A DNA stretch of 64,000 nt from Phormidium tanganyikae FI6-MK23 (GCA_019359175.1 JAHHHU010000002.1:186001-250000); one strand, 5' to 3'; shown: positions 18,511-28,219, numbered from the stretch's first letter. Numbers and translations are program-made. The notes: generated by a model from the letters alone, not told the origin.

Positions 18511-21072
18511 ATGACAAATTCAACTTCTTCAAGCCAGAAACGGTATCGGAGTAAAGGACAGCGAGTTTTGGCTTGGTTTGTCGATCTGATTCCAAATATC
18601 TTCGATCGACTTTTTCAAAAAAACAGCTCCCCTCAGCTTGTCCTATTGATGGGATTGCTCCTAGTTCTATCTGTTCCCCTGATTGTCACCCCGCTCGAAA
18701 TTTGGCAGCAAAGTATCGTCGCGATCGTGTTGGTTGGCTTGGGCTGGGCAGTGACCGACATTGAACACAAACACGCGAAAGGACAAACTAGCGAATCCTT
18801 GCACCTGTTCATGGTGTGGCTTAGTTTGATCACAACGTTTCGGTATCTGTACTATCGAACGAACTATACGCTCAATCTGACAAGCGGATGGCTCGATGCA
18901 ATTTGTAGTGTTTTGCTGTTCTTAGCCGAACTCTATGCGATTTTGACGTTGGCGTTGGCGTTTTTTCAAACATTGAAGCTAAAAGAGCGTAAACCCATCG
19001 ATCTAGCACCTATTCCTGAACATCAATGGTTTACGGTTGATATCTACATTCCCACCTATAGCGAAGATGTTGAGATCGTTCGCAAAACGGCATTAGGTGC
19101 ATTAGCGATCGACTATCCCGCTGACAAAAAGCGGGTTTATATTCTCGATGATGGTCGGGCGGAAAAGTTTCGATCGAGACGAGAACAGCTACGGCAGATG
19201 TGCAATGAGCTAGGTTGTACTTTGCTTACGCGCGACAACAATGATCACGCAAAAGCAGGAAACATCAATACAGCCTTGCGCCGAACAGGTGGAGATCTCG
19301 TTTTGATTTTGGACTGTGATCACATTCCGGTGCGCCACTTTCTCAAAGATACAGTTGGCTTTTTCTATAGTCCTAAGATCTCACTTGTTCAAACACCGCA
19401 CTGGTTCTACAATCCTGACCCATTTGAGCGGAATTTGCAGACGGGCGGCAAGATTCCGGTCGGGAATGAACTGTTTTACAAGGTGCTACAGAAAGGAAAT
19501 GACTTCTGGAACGCTGCATTCTTTTGTGGTTCTGCTGCTGTAGTGCGAAAGTCACATCTGTTAGAAGTGGGTGGAATTGCGGTTGAGACTGTGACCGAGG
19601 ACTGTCATACCTCGCTTCGATTACATTCTCTCGGCTACGAATCGGTTTATTACGACAAAATTATGGTGGCGGGACTTGCACCAGAAAAGTTCTCGGCTTA
19701 TGTCGGTCAACAGATTCGATGGGCGCGAGGAATGGCACAGATTCTCCGAATTGAGAACCCGCTTTTTAATCCAAACCTGAAGTTATCAATCGAGCAACGA
19801 ATCTGCTATTTCAGCGCGACATCGCACTTTTTCTATGGCTTTCCTCGATTGATGTACGCATTGGCTCCCGCAATGTTTTTAGTATTTGGGATTAATCCCA
19901 TTCGAGGATTAGGACTAGAAACTTTAGCGTATGCACTGCCTCACTTTTTCGTTTCAACCTACGCTAACTACATCACTTACAAGAACGTTCGATTCTCGTT
20001 TTGGAACGAAATCTACGAGTTTGCAATGTCCTTTCATGCTGGGATTGTGACAGTGCTAGCGCTGATTAATCCGAAGCTTGGTAGCTTCAACGTGACGGAT
20101 AAAGGGCTATCGGTGACGAAGCGGAGCTTTGATTGGGGATCGGCAAAGGCATTGATGATTGTGGCATTGCTGGTTACGGCTGCGATCGCTGCGGTTCCTT
20201 TCTGGTTGATCTTGCGTCCTCAAGACTCAGAAGCGGTATTAGTGAACATGGCATGGAGCTTCTTCAACCTAGTTTTGATTGTGTCGGCGTTGTTGGTCGC
20301 GCTGGAGCAACCGCAGTTAAGACGATCGCATCGTCTCGATCGCAAATTATCAGCGACGCTTTATACCAATGGTGCAGCGATTCAGGGACACACCTTGAAT
20401 GTGAGCGAGACGGGTTGCCAGCTCATCGTGGAAACTTGGGCGGACTTTCTTGAAGATGCTGAGATCGAATTGATTGGAGATTACGGCGCACGAGCGTTTG
20501 TTAAAGGTCAAATTATTCGGGTCGTTCCGGTAGACGAATCGCAGTCGATGTTATCGATCGAGTTTATCGACCTGACTCGCGCTCAACTCGATGCGCTTAG
20601 TGTCGTCATCTATTCGGATGTGCGTGAGTGGTATTCACAGCAGCGAGAGAACGTGGACGATCCGATGCAGTCTTTCAAATTTATTGTCGGCAGCCTTACG
20701 CGATCGTTTCGACAACGCAATCCTGAGCCGAGCAATGTCACAAGAGTTCGCAAGGAGATTTACGCTCATGCTCAGTTGTATTGGCGGGGGCAGTTTTATT
20801 CGGGTGTCGCAACCAAAATCAGTAATCGGAGTCTGCGTCTAGAGATTCAATCAGACACGATCGAAGATTTTAAGCTGCTAAGTTATTATCAGCCTCTTGT
20901 TGGGTTGCTTTTAAGTCAGACTGCGGATGAGTCTCTACCGAATCGATTGTTGGCGAAGGTGGATCAAGTTGAATTGATGGGCGATCGTACTGTGATTGAG
21001 TTGCGCTTTCCTGACCAAATCATGCAGCGACAAGAGGATAAGATCAAACAGCTTGTTGATGGTTTGAATTAG
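18511..21072 (+). CDS. bcsA: Cellulose synthase catalytic subunit BcsA with PilZ domain
   Basis: The product is 853 aa. Family 2 glycosyltransferase motifs are all present: DDG near residue 213, DCDH near 268, TED near 362 and QQIRW near 400. Membrane helices lie before (about 45-155) and after (about 425-590) the catalytic domain. The C-terminal part is a PilZ domain with the c-di-GMP motif RRSHR near 604 and NVSETG near 630, so allosteric activation by c-di-GMP is expected. The enzyme polymerises UDP-glucose into beta-1,4-glucan while translocating it through the inner membrane. It is the last operon gene and ends at a hairpin terminator. The polymer could be cellulose or a related beta-glucan. 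Confidence 0.92.
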   Translation: MTNSTSSSQKRYRSKGQRVLAWFVDLIPNIFDRLFQKNSSPQLVLLMGLLLVLSVPLIVTPLEIWQQSIVAIVLVGLGWAVTDIEHKHAKGQTSESLHLFMVWLSLITTFRYLYYRTNYTLNLTSGWLDAICSVLLFLAELYAILTLALAFFQTLKLKERKPIDLAPIPEHQWFTVDIYIPTYSEDVEIVRKTALGALAIDYPADKKRVYILDDGRAEKFRSRREQLRQMCNELGCTLLTRDNNDHAKAGNINTALRRTGGDLVLILDCDHIPVRHFLKDTVGFFYSPKISLVQTPHWFYNPDPFERNLQTGGKIPVGNELFYKVLQKGNDFWNAAFFCGSAAVVRKSHLLEVGGIAVETVTEDCHTSLRLHSLGYESVYYDKIMVAGLAPEKFSAYVGQQIRWARGMAQILRIENPLFNPNLKLSIEQRICYFSATSHFFYGFPRLMYALAPAMFLVFGINPIRGLGLETLAYALPHFFVSTYANYITYKNVRFSFWNEIYEFAMSFHAGIVTVLALINPKLGSFNVTDKGLSVTKRSFDWGSAKALMIVALLVTAAIAAVPFWLILRPQDSEAVLVNMAWSFFNLVLIVSALLVALEQPQLRRSHRLDRKLSATLYTNGAAIQGHTLNVSETGCQLIVETWADFLEDAEIELIGDYGARAFVKGQIIRVVPVDESQSMLSIEFIDLTRAQLDALSVVIYSDVREWYSQQRENVDDPMQSFKFIVGSLTRSFRQRNPEPSNVTRVRKEIYAHAQLYWRGQFYSGVATKISNRSLRLEIQSDTIEDFKLLSYYQPLVGLLLSQTADESLPNRLLAKVDQVELMGDRTVIELRFPDQIMQRQEDKIKQLVDGLN

Positions 21073-21102
21073 AACGGCGATTTGATTCAATCGGACTCGT
21101 AC

Positions 21103-21144
21103 AAAAAGACCTTGACTGAAGAATGTTTCAATCAAGGTCTTTTT
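21103..21144. terminator. Bidirectional terminator between bcsA and the sugar ABC operon
   Basis: Arms AAAAAGACCTTGA and TCAAGGTCTTTTT are exact complements around a 16-base loop. A-rich and T-rich ends on both sides allow termination of both convergent units. Confidence 0.8.
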
Positions 21145-21156
21145 GCTTTGGGAAAT

Positions 21157-22392
21157 TTACTTCCCGCGTGATGGATTTGCTCGGCGTACTAAAGCATCTG
21201 CGGTGACAGCCAACACTAATACAGCTCCTTGCACAATGTTCTTAATGCTTTGATCCTGGTTGAGCAAGTCCAATCCATTGTCTAAGCTACCAATCACTAA
21301 CGCACCTAAAATCACTGCCCAAACCGAGCCTCTTCCTCCGAATAAACTCACCCCACCGATTACCGCAGCCGCGATCGCATTCAATAACAGCGTTGCACTA
21401 ATTTGGGTGGCGACAGCCGTACTACGCGAAGTTAGCATTACGCCTGCGATCGCAGCTAGCGTCGATGCCAAGGTAAAGACTGCCATCTTCATCGCAGTTA
21501 CATTGATTCCAGCCCGTCTCGCTGCTTCTTCATTTCCGCCCACTGCGTACAAGTGACGACCAAAAGGAGTTTTTCTTAAAATCAGCCAGAATGCGACGAC
21601 GATTCCCAGCGAAATCATTACGGCTTGAGGAACCCCTTGATAAGTTTGGAACAGAAACACGATTAGAACGACGATCGCAAAAATGCCTGCAATTTGAGCG
21701 ATCAATGTAGTTGGGCGCTTCACCGGAAGTCCGACTTTTACTCGTCGCTGGCGTTCGTACCAAACTCCGATCGCATACAAGGCAGCAAGCGCGATCGGCA
21801 ATCCCCAACCGACAATCGGACTAAGATAAGTCGGTGCTAGAGCGCGAATTGCTGGATCACGGACAATCAACGTGGTTTGTCTTCCTAGCACGAGCAGCAA
21901 GAATCCGGCATACCCGATCGAGCCTGCCAAAGTCACAATGAACGAAGGAACTCGCAGGATCGCAATGAAAAATCCGTTTACTAAGCCGATCAATGCACCA
22001 ATCAGCAGCGCTGCCAAAATTGAGGGAACTGCGCCCCAATTTTGATATACGGAAACAGTCGCCATTACTGCCGCGCAAGCCTGCGCCACTGCCGCTAAGC
22101 TTAAATCGATTTCACCCAGAAGTAAGACCAGTACCGCAGCAGTACTGAGAATGCTAATGACAACAATTTGCTGAGTGAGATTGGTTAAGTTTCGGGCTTG
22201 AAGAAAGACACCGCCAGTCGTGAGTTGAAAATAGAGTGTGATTAACGCAAGCGTACCGATCACAGGAATAAATCCTAAATCGCCTCGCATTAAAGAGCGC
22301 AGATTAAACGACGATCGCTGAAGATTCGATTTTGGATCGCTCATCTCCGCATTCACTGAGGAGCGTTCTTCTTCTCGTGTATTGCTTTTCAT
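21157..22392 (-). CDS. Sugar ABC transporter permease (XylH/RbsC family)
   Basis: The product is 411 aa with about ten hydrophobic helices and a polar 35-residue N-terminal tail. The segment VGGNEEAARRAGINVTAMKM is the typical cytoplasmic loop of ribose/xylose-class permeases, followed by AAVIGGVSLFGGRGS. The length and insertion between helices resemble XylH more than RbsC. It overlaps the ATPase gene by four bases, so the pair is coupled. With the ATPase and the binding lipoprotein it forms a class 2 carbohydrate importer; the sugar cannot be read from the sequence, but xylose-like monosaccharides are likely. Confidence 0.87.
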   Translation of the reverse strand: MKSNTREEERSSVNAEMSDPKSNLQRSSFNLRSLMRGDLGFIPVIGTLALITLYFQLTTGGVFLQARNLTNLTQQIVVISILSTAAVLVLLLGEIDLSLAAVAQACAAVMATVSVYQNWGAVPSILAALLIGALIGLVNGFFIAILRVPSFIVTLAGSIGYAGFLLLVLGRQTTLIVRDPAIRALAPTYLSPIVGWGLPIALAALYAIGVWYERQRRVKVGLPVKRPTTLIAQIAGIFAIVVLIVFLFQTYQGVPQAVMISLGIVVAFWLILRKTPFGRHLYAVGGNEEAARRAGINVTAMKMAVFTLASTLAAIAGVMLTSRSTAVATQISATLLLNAIAAAVIGGVSLFGGRGSVWAVILGALVIGSLDNGLDLLNQDQSIKNIVQGAVLVLAVTADALVRRANPSRGK

Positions 22393-23216
22393 ATCATTTC
22401 TGGGGAAGGAACTGGAGAATCGCGATATTCTGCGCCTGTAATTGCGGCGACGACTTGTTCTGAGGTCGAATTTTTGATGTCAAAAGTAGCGGAGCGTTGA
22501 CCCAACCGCATGACGACCGCGCGATCACAGACGGCAAAGACATCATGTAAATTGTGCGAAATCACGACAACGGCTAGACCTTGCTGTTTTAATCGCTGGA
22601 TTAGGTTCAATACTTGTCGAGTTTGTGCGACTCCTAATGCGGCAGTCGGTTCATCGAGTAGGACAACTTTGGGCTGTCTGAGAATGGTTTTTGCGACTGC
22701 GATACATTGCCGCTGTCCACCGGAAAGAGTTGCCACTGGGCGACGAACCGAGGGAATTTTGACATCAAGCATTCTGAGAACCTCGATCGTGCGGCGTTCC
22801 ATCTCTGTTTCGTCGAGCGTTTTAATCATTCCTGGGATCAGCCAGCGGTAGGCTTCTCGACCTAACCACAGATTGGCAACGACATCCAGGTTGTCACAAA
22901 GCGCTAAATCTTGATAAACGGTTTCGATCCCTAGTCGAGTGGCATCTTGGGGAGACGCGATCGACAGTAATTGCCCATCGACTAAAATCTCGCCGGAATC
23001 TGGAATGTACGCGCCTGACATCGTTTTCACGAGCGTTGATTTGCCAGCACCGTTGTCGCCTACTAAGCCAACAACTTCGCCCGCATACGCTTCAAAATCG
23101 ACATTCTTCAGGGCTTGTACGCCGCCGAATGATTTATTGATGTTGCGGAGTTGGAGACGGGGCTGGAGTCGATCGAAGTGCGGTTCTGCTTGGGAGGATA
23201 AAACTGAGTTGTTCAT
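22389..23216 (-). CDS. Sugar ABC transporter ATP-binding protein, single-domain
   Basis: The product is 275 aa. Walker A GDNGAGKST, signature LSGGQRQ and Walker B VVLLDEPTAALG are intact, with the switch His in ISHNLHD. It contains one nucleotide-binding domain, whereas RbsA, XylG and MglA carry two in tandem (about 500 aa); single-domain versions such as FrcA exist, so the ATPase likely works as a homodimer. It lies between the binding-protein gene (67-base gap) and the permease (four-base overlap). The first Met is used; GGDNG-type alternatives are not available. Confidence 0.87.
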   Translation of the reverse strand: MNNSVLSSQAEPHFDRLQPRLQLRNINKSFGGVQALKNVDFEAYAGEVVGLVGDNGAGKSTLVKTMSGAYIPDSGEILVDGQLLSIASPQDATRLGIETVYQDLALCDNLDVVANLWLGREAYRWLIPGMIKTLDETEMERRTIEVLRMLDVKIPSVRRPVATLSGGQRQCIAVAKTILRQPKVVLLDEPTAALGVAQTRQVLNLIQRLKQQGLAVVVISHNLHDVFAVCDRAVVMRLGQRSATFDIKNSTSEQVVAAITGAEYRDSPVPSPEMI

Positions 23217-23282
23217 ATTTACTGTGTTGATTGCTGAAAAGGGGTGACTTGAAAGGCTTGCTTCTTCGCCACCTGCTTTCTG

Positions 23283-24458
23283 TTAGCCTCTACAAATGCC
23301 TGTCGTATCGCCGTTCAGTCCATTACAGACTTGATCCTTCTTCAAGTAGCCATCTGCCAAAACGGTTTGCTGAACATTGGTTTTATCAACTGCGATCGGA
23401 GTGATTAACGCAGATGCGATTTGTTCACCGGATTTTAAGTTGGTTTGACCATTGACGATCGCGCCGGGTTCAGTGCCGTTACTCAATGCTGCGACGAGTT
23501 GCGCGGTGGCTTGCGCTTCTTTTGTGATCGGCTTGTAGATGGTCATGGACTGATCGCCTGTGAGAATGTTCTGGATTCCCGTCAAGGTTGCGTCTTGTCC
23601 AGTGACAAGCACTTTGCCATCGAGTTTTTGCGATCGTAGTGCCGCAATCACTGTATTCGCCATGCCATCATTGGCAACATACGCCGCTTGCACATTGTTT
23701 TTCTGCTGCGTCAGAATGCCTTCCATAATCGATTGCGCTCTGGCGTTGTCCCAGTTTGGCGTGTACTGATCAAACACGAGATTCAACTGTTTGCTATCGA
23801 CTAAGGGCTTCAGTGCTTTTATCGCGCCTTCTCGGAACTGAAGGGCATTGTTGTCCGTTTGCGAACCGTTGATCATGACCAAGTTTGCGCCTTGCTTCAG
23901 ACCAAAAGCGCCTTTGCGAAATTGATCGGCGATGTACTGTCCTTGGAGTTCGCCCACCCGCACGTTGTCGAACGACACATAGTAGGCAACATCTGGATCT
24001 TGAATTAGGCGATCGTAAGCAATGACCGGAACTTGGCTTGCTTTCGCTTTTTGGACGATCACCGATGCTTTGTCGCTGTCTTTTGGATCAACCACGAGAA
24101 TGCAGGCACCCTTTGTCAATGCGGCATCGGCTTGGTTTTGTTGAGTGTCAGAATCGTTATTGGCATTGGCGTATTGGATCGTGGCATCTGGAATGAGGGC
24201 TTTGATTTCCTTTTCGAGTAGCGGTCGATCGTAGGCTTCATATCGAGCCGATGAATCTGATTCGGGTAGAAGAACGCCAATGTTTTTACAACCTTTTGCC
24301 GCTGCGAATTTTGTGTTTGTGCTTGTGTTGGAAGCTGGATTATTTGCTGAATTGTTTGCGGGATTATTTGCAGCGTTGTTTTGATTGCTACAAGCCGCAA
24401 ATAGAGCAACGCTGAAGAGCGGTAGGAGTTTGTAAGATAAGCTTAGAAAACACTTCAT
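23283..24458 (-). CDS. Sugar ABC transporter substrate-binding lipoprotein (XylF/RbsB-like)
   Basis: From the ATG at 24458 the product is 391 aa with a lipoprotein signal (MKCFLSLSYKLL, hydrophobic core, lipobox LFAAC). AGGA eight bases upstream supports this start; a further-upstream in-frame start would add 11 polar residues. After the Cys is an Asn/Ala/Pro-rich linker with repeated NNPANN or NNSANN. The rest is a periplasmic-binding-protein type 1 fold of the xylose group: IGVLLPESDSSARYEAYDRP, PVIAYDRLIQDPDVAYYVSFDN and VLVTGQDATLTGIQNI. It is the first gene of the three-gene transporter operon. Confidence 0.88.
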   Translation of the reverse strand: MKCFLSLSYKLLPLFSVALFAACSNQNNAANNPANNSANNPASNTSTNTKFAAAKGCKNIGVLLPESDSSARYEAYDRPLLEKEIKALIPDATIQYANANNDSDTQQNQADAALTKGACILVVDPKDSDKASVIVQKAKASQVPVIAYDRLIQDPDVAYYVSFDNVRVGELQGQYIADQFRKGAFGLKQGANLVMINGSQTDNNALQFREGAIKALKPLVDSKQLNLVFDQYTPNWDNARAQSIMEGILTQQKNNVQAAYVANDGMANTVIAALRSQKLDGKVLVTGQDATLTGIQNILTGDQSMTIYKPITKEAQATAQLVAALSNGTEPGAIVNGQTNLKSGEQIASALITPIAVDKTNVQQTVLADGYLKKDQVCNGLNGDTTGICRG

Positions 24459-25003
24459 TTTCGCTGTCCTGGAGTCTGAGCTATGTATCAAAATTTAAGT
24501 GTGGTTCTAGTTGCCGTGTTGTAGTTGTAGCAAGGGATTTAACAGCATAAATTCGCTATTTCAAAAGATAAAACAGAGATATTACTGTTAAGTTCTGTAT
24601 AGATATTCCCTTCGATTTTGCAGGTTTACAAAATAGCGATCGCTAGATTATTTTCTCTATTACTTTTGAGCCTTAGATATTAGTAACCTGGCGTGATCCC
24701 CACATATTTGAGATTAGATTTCTTCGTTCAATTGCTGCCTCTATCGCGGGAATGAAAGGCAGTATTAGCAAAGGTTTCTGTTACTTCTTTTAATAATAGT
24801 ATTTGTGATAAATCAGCCGCTTCAACAGTTAGACAATGAAGCGGTAGACCGTCCTTCGATTGATTCGCAATTTCTTGAGAATTAATCTATCTAAAGGAAA
24901 AGGCGGCAAAATCTTCGAGTACGGTAAACTGCACTACTACAAGCGTTGGTTAGGGAGATACGATCGAGCTTGTAAAGACAAAGCACTATAGGAGAAGTCC
25001 AGG
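24459..25003. other. Divergent intergenic region, sugar ABC operon and DUF4870 gene
   Basis: These 545 bases carry no supported gene. The region is AT-rich and should hold the promoters of the two divergent units. AGGAG at about 24991 precedes the DUF4870 start. I see no long inverted repeat or riboswitch-like pattern. Confidence 0.5.
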
Positions 25004-25378
25004 ATGCAAACCACGTATGATTCCGGCAAGCGCCGCTTGTTATCCTGCATCAGTCATGGCGCAATTTTCTTTAGTACGACCTTGTTTTCGATCGGCGTTC
25101 CCTTCGTAGTCAATTTACTGACTGATGATCCCGTGGTGAAAGCCAATGCTAGAGAATCGATGAATTTTCATCTCAATGTTTGGTTTTGGGCGGCTGTGAT
25201 TGGGATTCCGGTTGGGATTCTGTCGTTCTTGACGTTTGGACTCGGCGGGTTGCTGTTCTTCCCGGTGATTGGATTCGGTTTTTTGCTGCACTGGGGCTTG
25301 ACAGTTTGGGCACTGGCGCATTGTTTCACGAACCCTGATGAGCCGTTTCGCTATCCGTTCATCTTCCGATTGTTCTAA
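25004..25378 (+). CDS. DUF4870 domain membrane protein
   Basis: The product is 124 aa with three hydrophobic segments (about 16-40, 55-83, 86-108). The pattern LLSCISHGAIFFS, then NARESMNFHLNVW, then the aromatic end PFRYPFIFRLF is that of DUF4870 (Tic20-like fold) proteins, often PFxYP at the tail. Function is unknown; the family is widespread in bacterial inner membranes. Single-gene unit with its own strong terminator. Confidence 0.82.
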   Translation: MQTTYDSGKRRLLSCISHGAIFFSTTLFSIGVPFVVNLLTDDPVVKANARESMNFHLNVWFWAAVIGIPVGILSFLTFGLGGLLFFPVIGFGFLLHWGLTVWALAHCFTNPDEPFRYPFIFRLF

Positions 25379-25396
25379 GAGTTTAGAATTGCTGTT

Positions 25397-25433
25397 AAAA
25401 CCGTAACGAGGTATGTTCTCGTTACGGTTTTTT
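25397..25433 (+). terminator. Terminator after the DUF4870 gene
   Basis: Perfect 14-base arms (AAAACCGTAACGAG and its complement) around a 7-base loop, with six T at the end. It also could act on the convergent DUF4079 gene because of the A-rich left arm. Confidence 0.85.
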
Positions 25434-25479
25434 GTACATTCTCCGTTCCAATCGGTGCGAAGGATGTTGAGGTGAAACA

Positions 25480-25950
25480 CTACATTCGGTTAATGATGTT
25501 CTGTACGATTCCTACTCCTGTTACTGCTTGCCAACCAAACAATCCAGTGATCACGACATTGATTAGAATATGACTCGCTCGCGCCCATTCTTGACCTTTC
25601 TGCATGAATGGTGTGAGTGAAGCAGAAATCGCAATCAAACCTGTCATTCCTAAACCTGCAATTAGATGAGGATTGACGAAGAGCTTACCGCTGTTGATAT
25701 AAGTTGCGCCCATTGCACCGATCGAGCCAACCACCATCAAAGAAAGCACGATCGCACCAATTTGGTGATGTTTGATGTTGAATTTCTGCTTGATTAGCTG
25801 TTTTTTCAAATCCCCTTGTGCCGATCGAGTGCGTCGCCATTGGAATCCGGTGTACAGTGCATAGCTCGTGAGCGCAAGCAAAACCCACATCAAAATGGGG
25901 TGAACAAACTGACTGTAGACTTTGAGGGTATGCAGAATCTCAGGGGACAT
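25480..25950 (-). CDS. DUF4079 domain membrane protein
   Basis: From the ATG at 25950 the product is 156 aa; an in-frame GTG further up would add a 14-residue polar/Phe-rich tail not expected in the family. Four hydrophobic helices are seen (about 12-30, 60-83, 92-112, 127-150) with HPILMW, KHHQIGA and GWQAVTGVG, a pattern of the cyanobacterial and chloroplast DUF4079 family with haem-like conserved His spacing. Function is unknown. It is located 48 bases downstream of purH and may be cotranscribed with it. Confidence 0.75.
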   Translation of the reverse strand: MSPEILHTLKVYSQFVHPILMWVLLALTSYALYTGFQWRRTRSAQGDLKKQLIKQKFNIKHHQIGAIVLSLMVVGSIGAMGATYINSGKLFVNPHLIAGLGMTGLIAISASLTPFMQKGQEWARASHILINVVITGLFGWQAVTGVGIVQNIINRM

Positions 25951-25997
25951 AGGGAGTGTTCTTCTTGGGAGGAATGTAATAAAACTTAGCACGATTC

Positions 25998-27527
25998 CTA
26001 GTGCAGAAAGTGCCGGACTCCTGTGAAAACCATGACAATTCCAAGCTCATTCGCTGCGGCGATCGAGTCGGCATCTCGCATACTTCCACCCGGTTGGACG
26101 ATCGCGCTAATTCCCGCAGCAGCAGCCGTTTTCACTGAATCATCAAATGGGAAAAATCCATCGCTGGCAAGGATTGCGCCGTTTACTTTATCTCCGGCTT
26201 GTTCGAGTGCGATTTTGACTGAACCGACGCGATTCATTTGTCCGGCTCCGACTCCTAATGTGGTGCGATCGCGGCTGATGACGATCGCGTTTGATTTAAC
26301 GTGCTTGCAAATCTTCCAAGCAAACAGTAACTCTGCTAATTGCTCAGGAGTCGGCTTTTTCTCGGTGACAAATTGCCAAGTATTCGGATCAGCCACAATA
26401 TCATCGGCAGCTTGAACTAAGAATCCGCCTGCAATCTGTTTGACATTTTCTTTTGCGCCATTGCTCAAATCAGAGAGGACTAACACTCGAAGATTCTGCT
26501 TTGCTTGCAAGATCTTTTGAGCTTCGGAATCAATGCTAGGTGCAACAACACACTCTAAAAAGGTTTTCGTCAAAGCGGTTGCGGTTGCAGGGTCGATCGC
26601 GCGATTCAATGCCACAATTCCACCAAATGCTGAAGTCGAATCTGCGTTAAAAGCCTTCTCATACGCTTCTGAAATTGATGCTCCCATCGCTGATCCGCAG
26701 GGATTGTTATGTTTGATAATCGTCGCGGCTGGATCGTCGTTTGTGAACTCGGCAATAATTGATCGAGCTGCTTCAAGATCAACCAGATTGTTGTAACTCA
26801 GTTCTTTTCCTTGTAGCTTTGTTGCTGCCGCCCATCCGGTTGAAACGGCTCCGGTCTGATACCAAGCCGCCGATTGATGTGGGTTTTCTCCGTAGCGTAA
26901 AGCTTGAATTTGAGTTCCTGTTAGCGTGAAGGATGTCGATTCGGTTTGCTTTTCTAAATACGCTGCGATCGCTTGATCATAACTTGCGGTATGTTTGAAA
27001 GCCTGAAGAGAACAGCTTTGACGAAATGCGATCAAAGCCTCTCCATTTTTCCGAAGTTCTTCCAAGTAATCGTTGTATTGATTCGGATTACATAATACTG
27101 TGAGATTTGCGAAATTCTTAGCCGAAGCGCGAATCATCGCAGGACCGCCGATATCGATTTGTTCGATCGCATCTTCGAGCGAGACATCTGGTTTCGCGAT
27201 CGTTTGTTCAAACGGGTAGAGATTGACGACGACTAAATCGATCGGGCGAATGTTCTGCGCTTCCAAATCTGTAACGTGATCCGGTAAATCACGACGTGCC
27301 AAAATACCGCCATGAATTCGAGGATGCAGCGTTTTCACTCGTCCGCCTAAGATCTCAGGAGATCCGGTGTAGTCTGAAACTTTCGTCACTGGCAGTCCTG
27401 CTGTTTTCAATGCCTGAGCCGTTCCACCGCTACTAATGATATCAAAGCCGAATTCTTCGACCAACTGTTTTGCGAGTTCGATTAATCCTGTTTTGTCAGA
27501 GACGCTTAAGAGTGCGAGACGTGCCAT
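25998..27527 (-). CDS. purH: Bifunctional AICAR transformylase / IMP cyclohydrolase
   Basis: From the ATG at 27527 the product is 509 aa; five extra in-frame residues upstream start with TTG and are not conserved-looking. The N-terminal IMP cyclohydrolase domain begins ARLALLSVSDKTGLIELAK, with SSGGTAQALK and VKTLHPRIHGGIL. The C-terminal transformylase domain has LRYGENPHQSAAWY, TIIKHNNPCGSA and the segment SDGFFPFDDSV. It performs the last two steps of IMP synthesis. The gene is divergent from the alpha/beta hydrolase gene, with 65 bases between the starts. Confidence 0.96.
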   Translation of the reverse strand: MARLALLSVSDKTGLIELAKQLVEEFGFDIISSGGTAQALKTAGLPVTKVSDYTGSPEILGGRVKTLHPRIHGGILARRDLPDHVTDLEAQNIRPIDLVVVNLYPFEQTIAKPDVSLEDAIEQIDIGGPAMIRASAKNFANLTVLCNPNQYNDYLEELRKNGEALIAFRQSCSLQAFKHTASYDQAIAAYLEKQTESTSFTLTGTQIQALRYGENPHQSAAWYQTGAVSTGWAAATKLQGKELSYNNLVDLEAARSIIAEFTNDDPAATIIKHNNPCGSAMGASISEAYEKAFNADSTSAFGGIVALNRAIDPATATALTKTFLECVVAPSIDSEAQKILQAKQNLRVLVLSDLSNGAKENVKQIAGGFLVQAADDIVADPNTWQFVTEKKPTPEQLAELLFAWKICKHVKSNAIVISRDRTTLGVGAGQMNRVGSVKIALEQAGDKVNGAILASDGFFPFDDSVKTAAAAGISAIVQPGGSMRDADSIAAANELGIVMVFTGVRHFLH

Positions 27528-27592
27528 CGATTTAGTTCCCAAGTAAAAGAGATCTATAAGCTTACAATCGACTGGATGAGATAGGAACTTCT

Positions 27593-28219
27593 ATGCTGAA
27601 CACGATCGCTATTCCCGCAAAATCTGGATCTCCCAAAGGCTCGATCGTCATGCTCCACGGTTGGGGCGCGAATGCTCAAGATGTCGCATTTCTCTGCTCT
27701 CTGCTGGAATTACCAGATGTGCAATTCTTTTTACCCGATGCCCCATTTCCGCATCCCTACAGCACCGAGGGAAAAATGTGGTACGACCTCTCAAACGCCA
27801 ACTTCCAAACCGATTTCAGCCAGCAATCAGATTTGCAAACAAGCCGAAAAGCGTTGACCGACTGGCTCAACTCGCTAGAAGGACAAACTGGAATTCCTTT
27901 ATCTCGCACGATTCTAGGTGGTTTCTCCCAAGGTGGAGCGATGACTTTAGATGTTGGATTGTCGTTACCGTTAGCAGGCTTGATGATTCTGAGCGGATAC
28001 CAGCATGGAGCGTTAAATCCTGGATTGAAGGTTCCGCCGATTCTGATGGTGCATGGACGGCAAGATCAAGTTGTGCCGATTGTGGCGGCTCATCGATCGA
28101 CATCGAATTTAGCCAAGCTCAATGCTGAAGTTGAGTATCACGAATTCGACATTGGACATGAAATCTCGCCGCTAGTATTAAATGAGGTTCATCAGTTCGT
28201 TTGTAAAGTTTTAGACTAG
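27593..28219 (+). CDS. Alpha/beta hydrolase of the phospholipase/carboxylesterase family
   Basis: The product is 208 aa, typical of the family. The oxyanion segment MLHGWGAN, the nucleophile elbow GGFSQGGAM (Ser), the acid in VHGRQDQVVP (Asp) and the catalytic His in FDIGHEIS form the full triad. Such enzymes cleave short acyl esters or deacylate proteins; the natural substrate cannot be read. Start ATG at 27593. It is divergent from purH. Confidence 0.88.
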   Translation: MLNTIAIPAKSGSPKGSIVMLHGWGANAQDVAFLCSLLELPDVQFFLPDAPFPHPYSTEGKMWYDLSNANFQTDFSQQSDLQTSRKALTDWLNSLEGQTGIPLSRTILGGFSQGGAMTLDVGLSLPLAGLMILSGYQHGALNPGLKVPPILMVHGRQDQVVPIVAAHRSTSNLAKLNAEVEYHEFDIGHEISPLVLNEVHQFVCKVLD

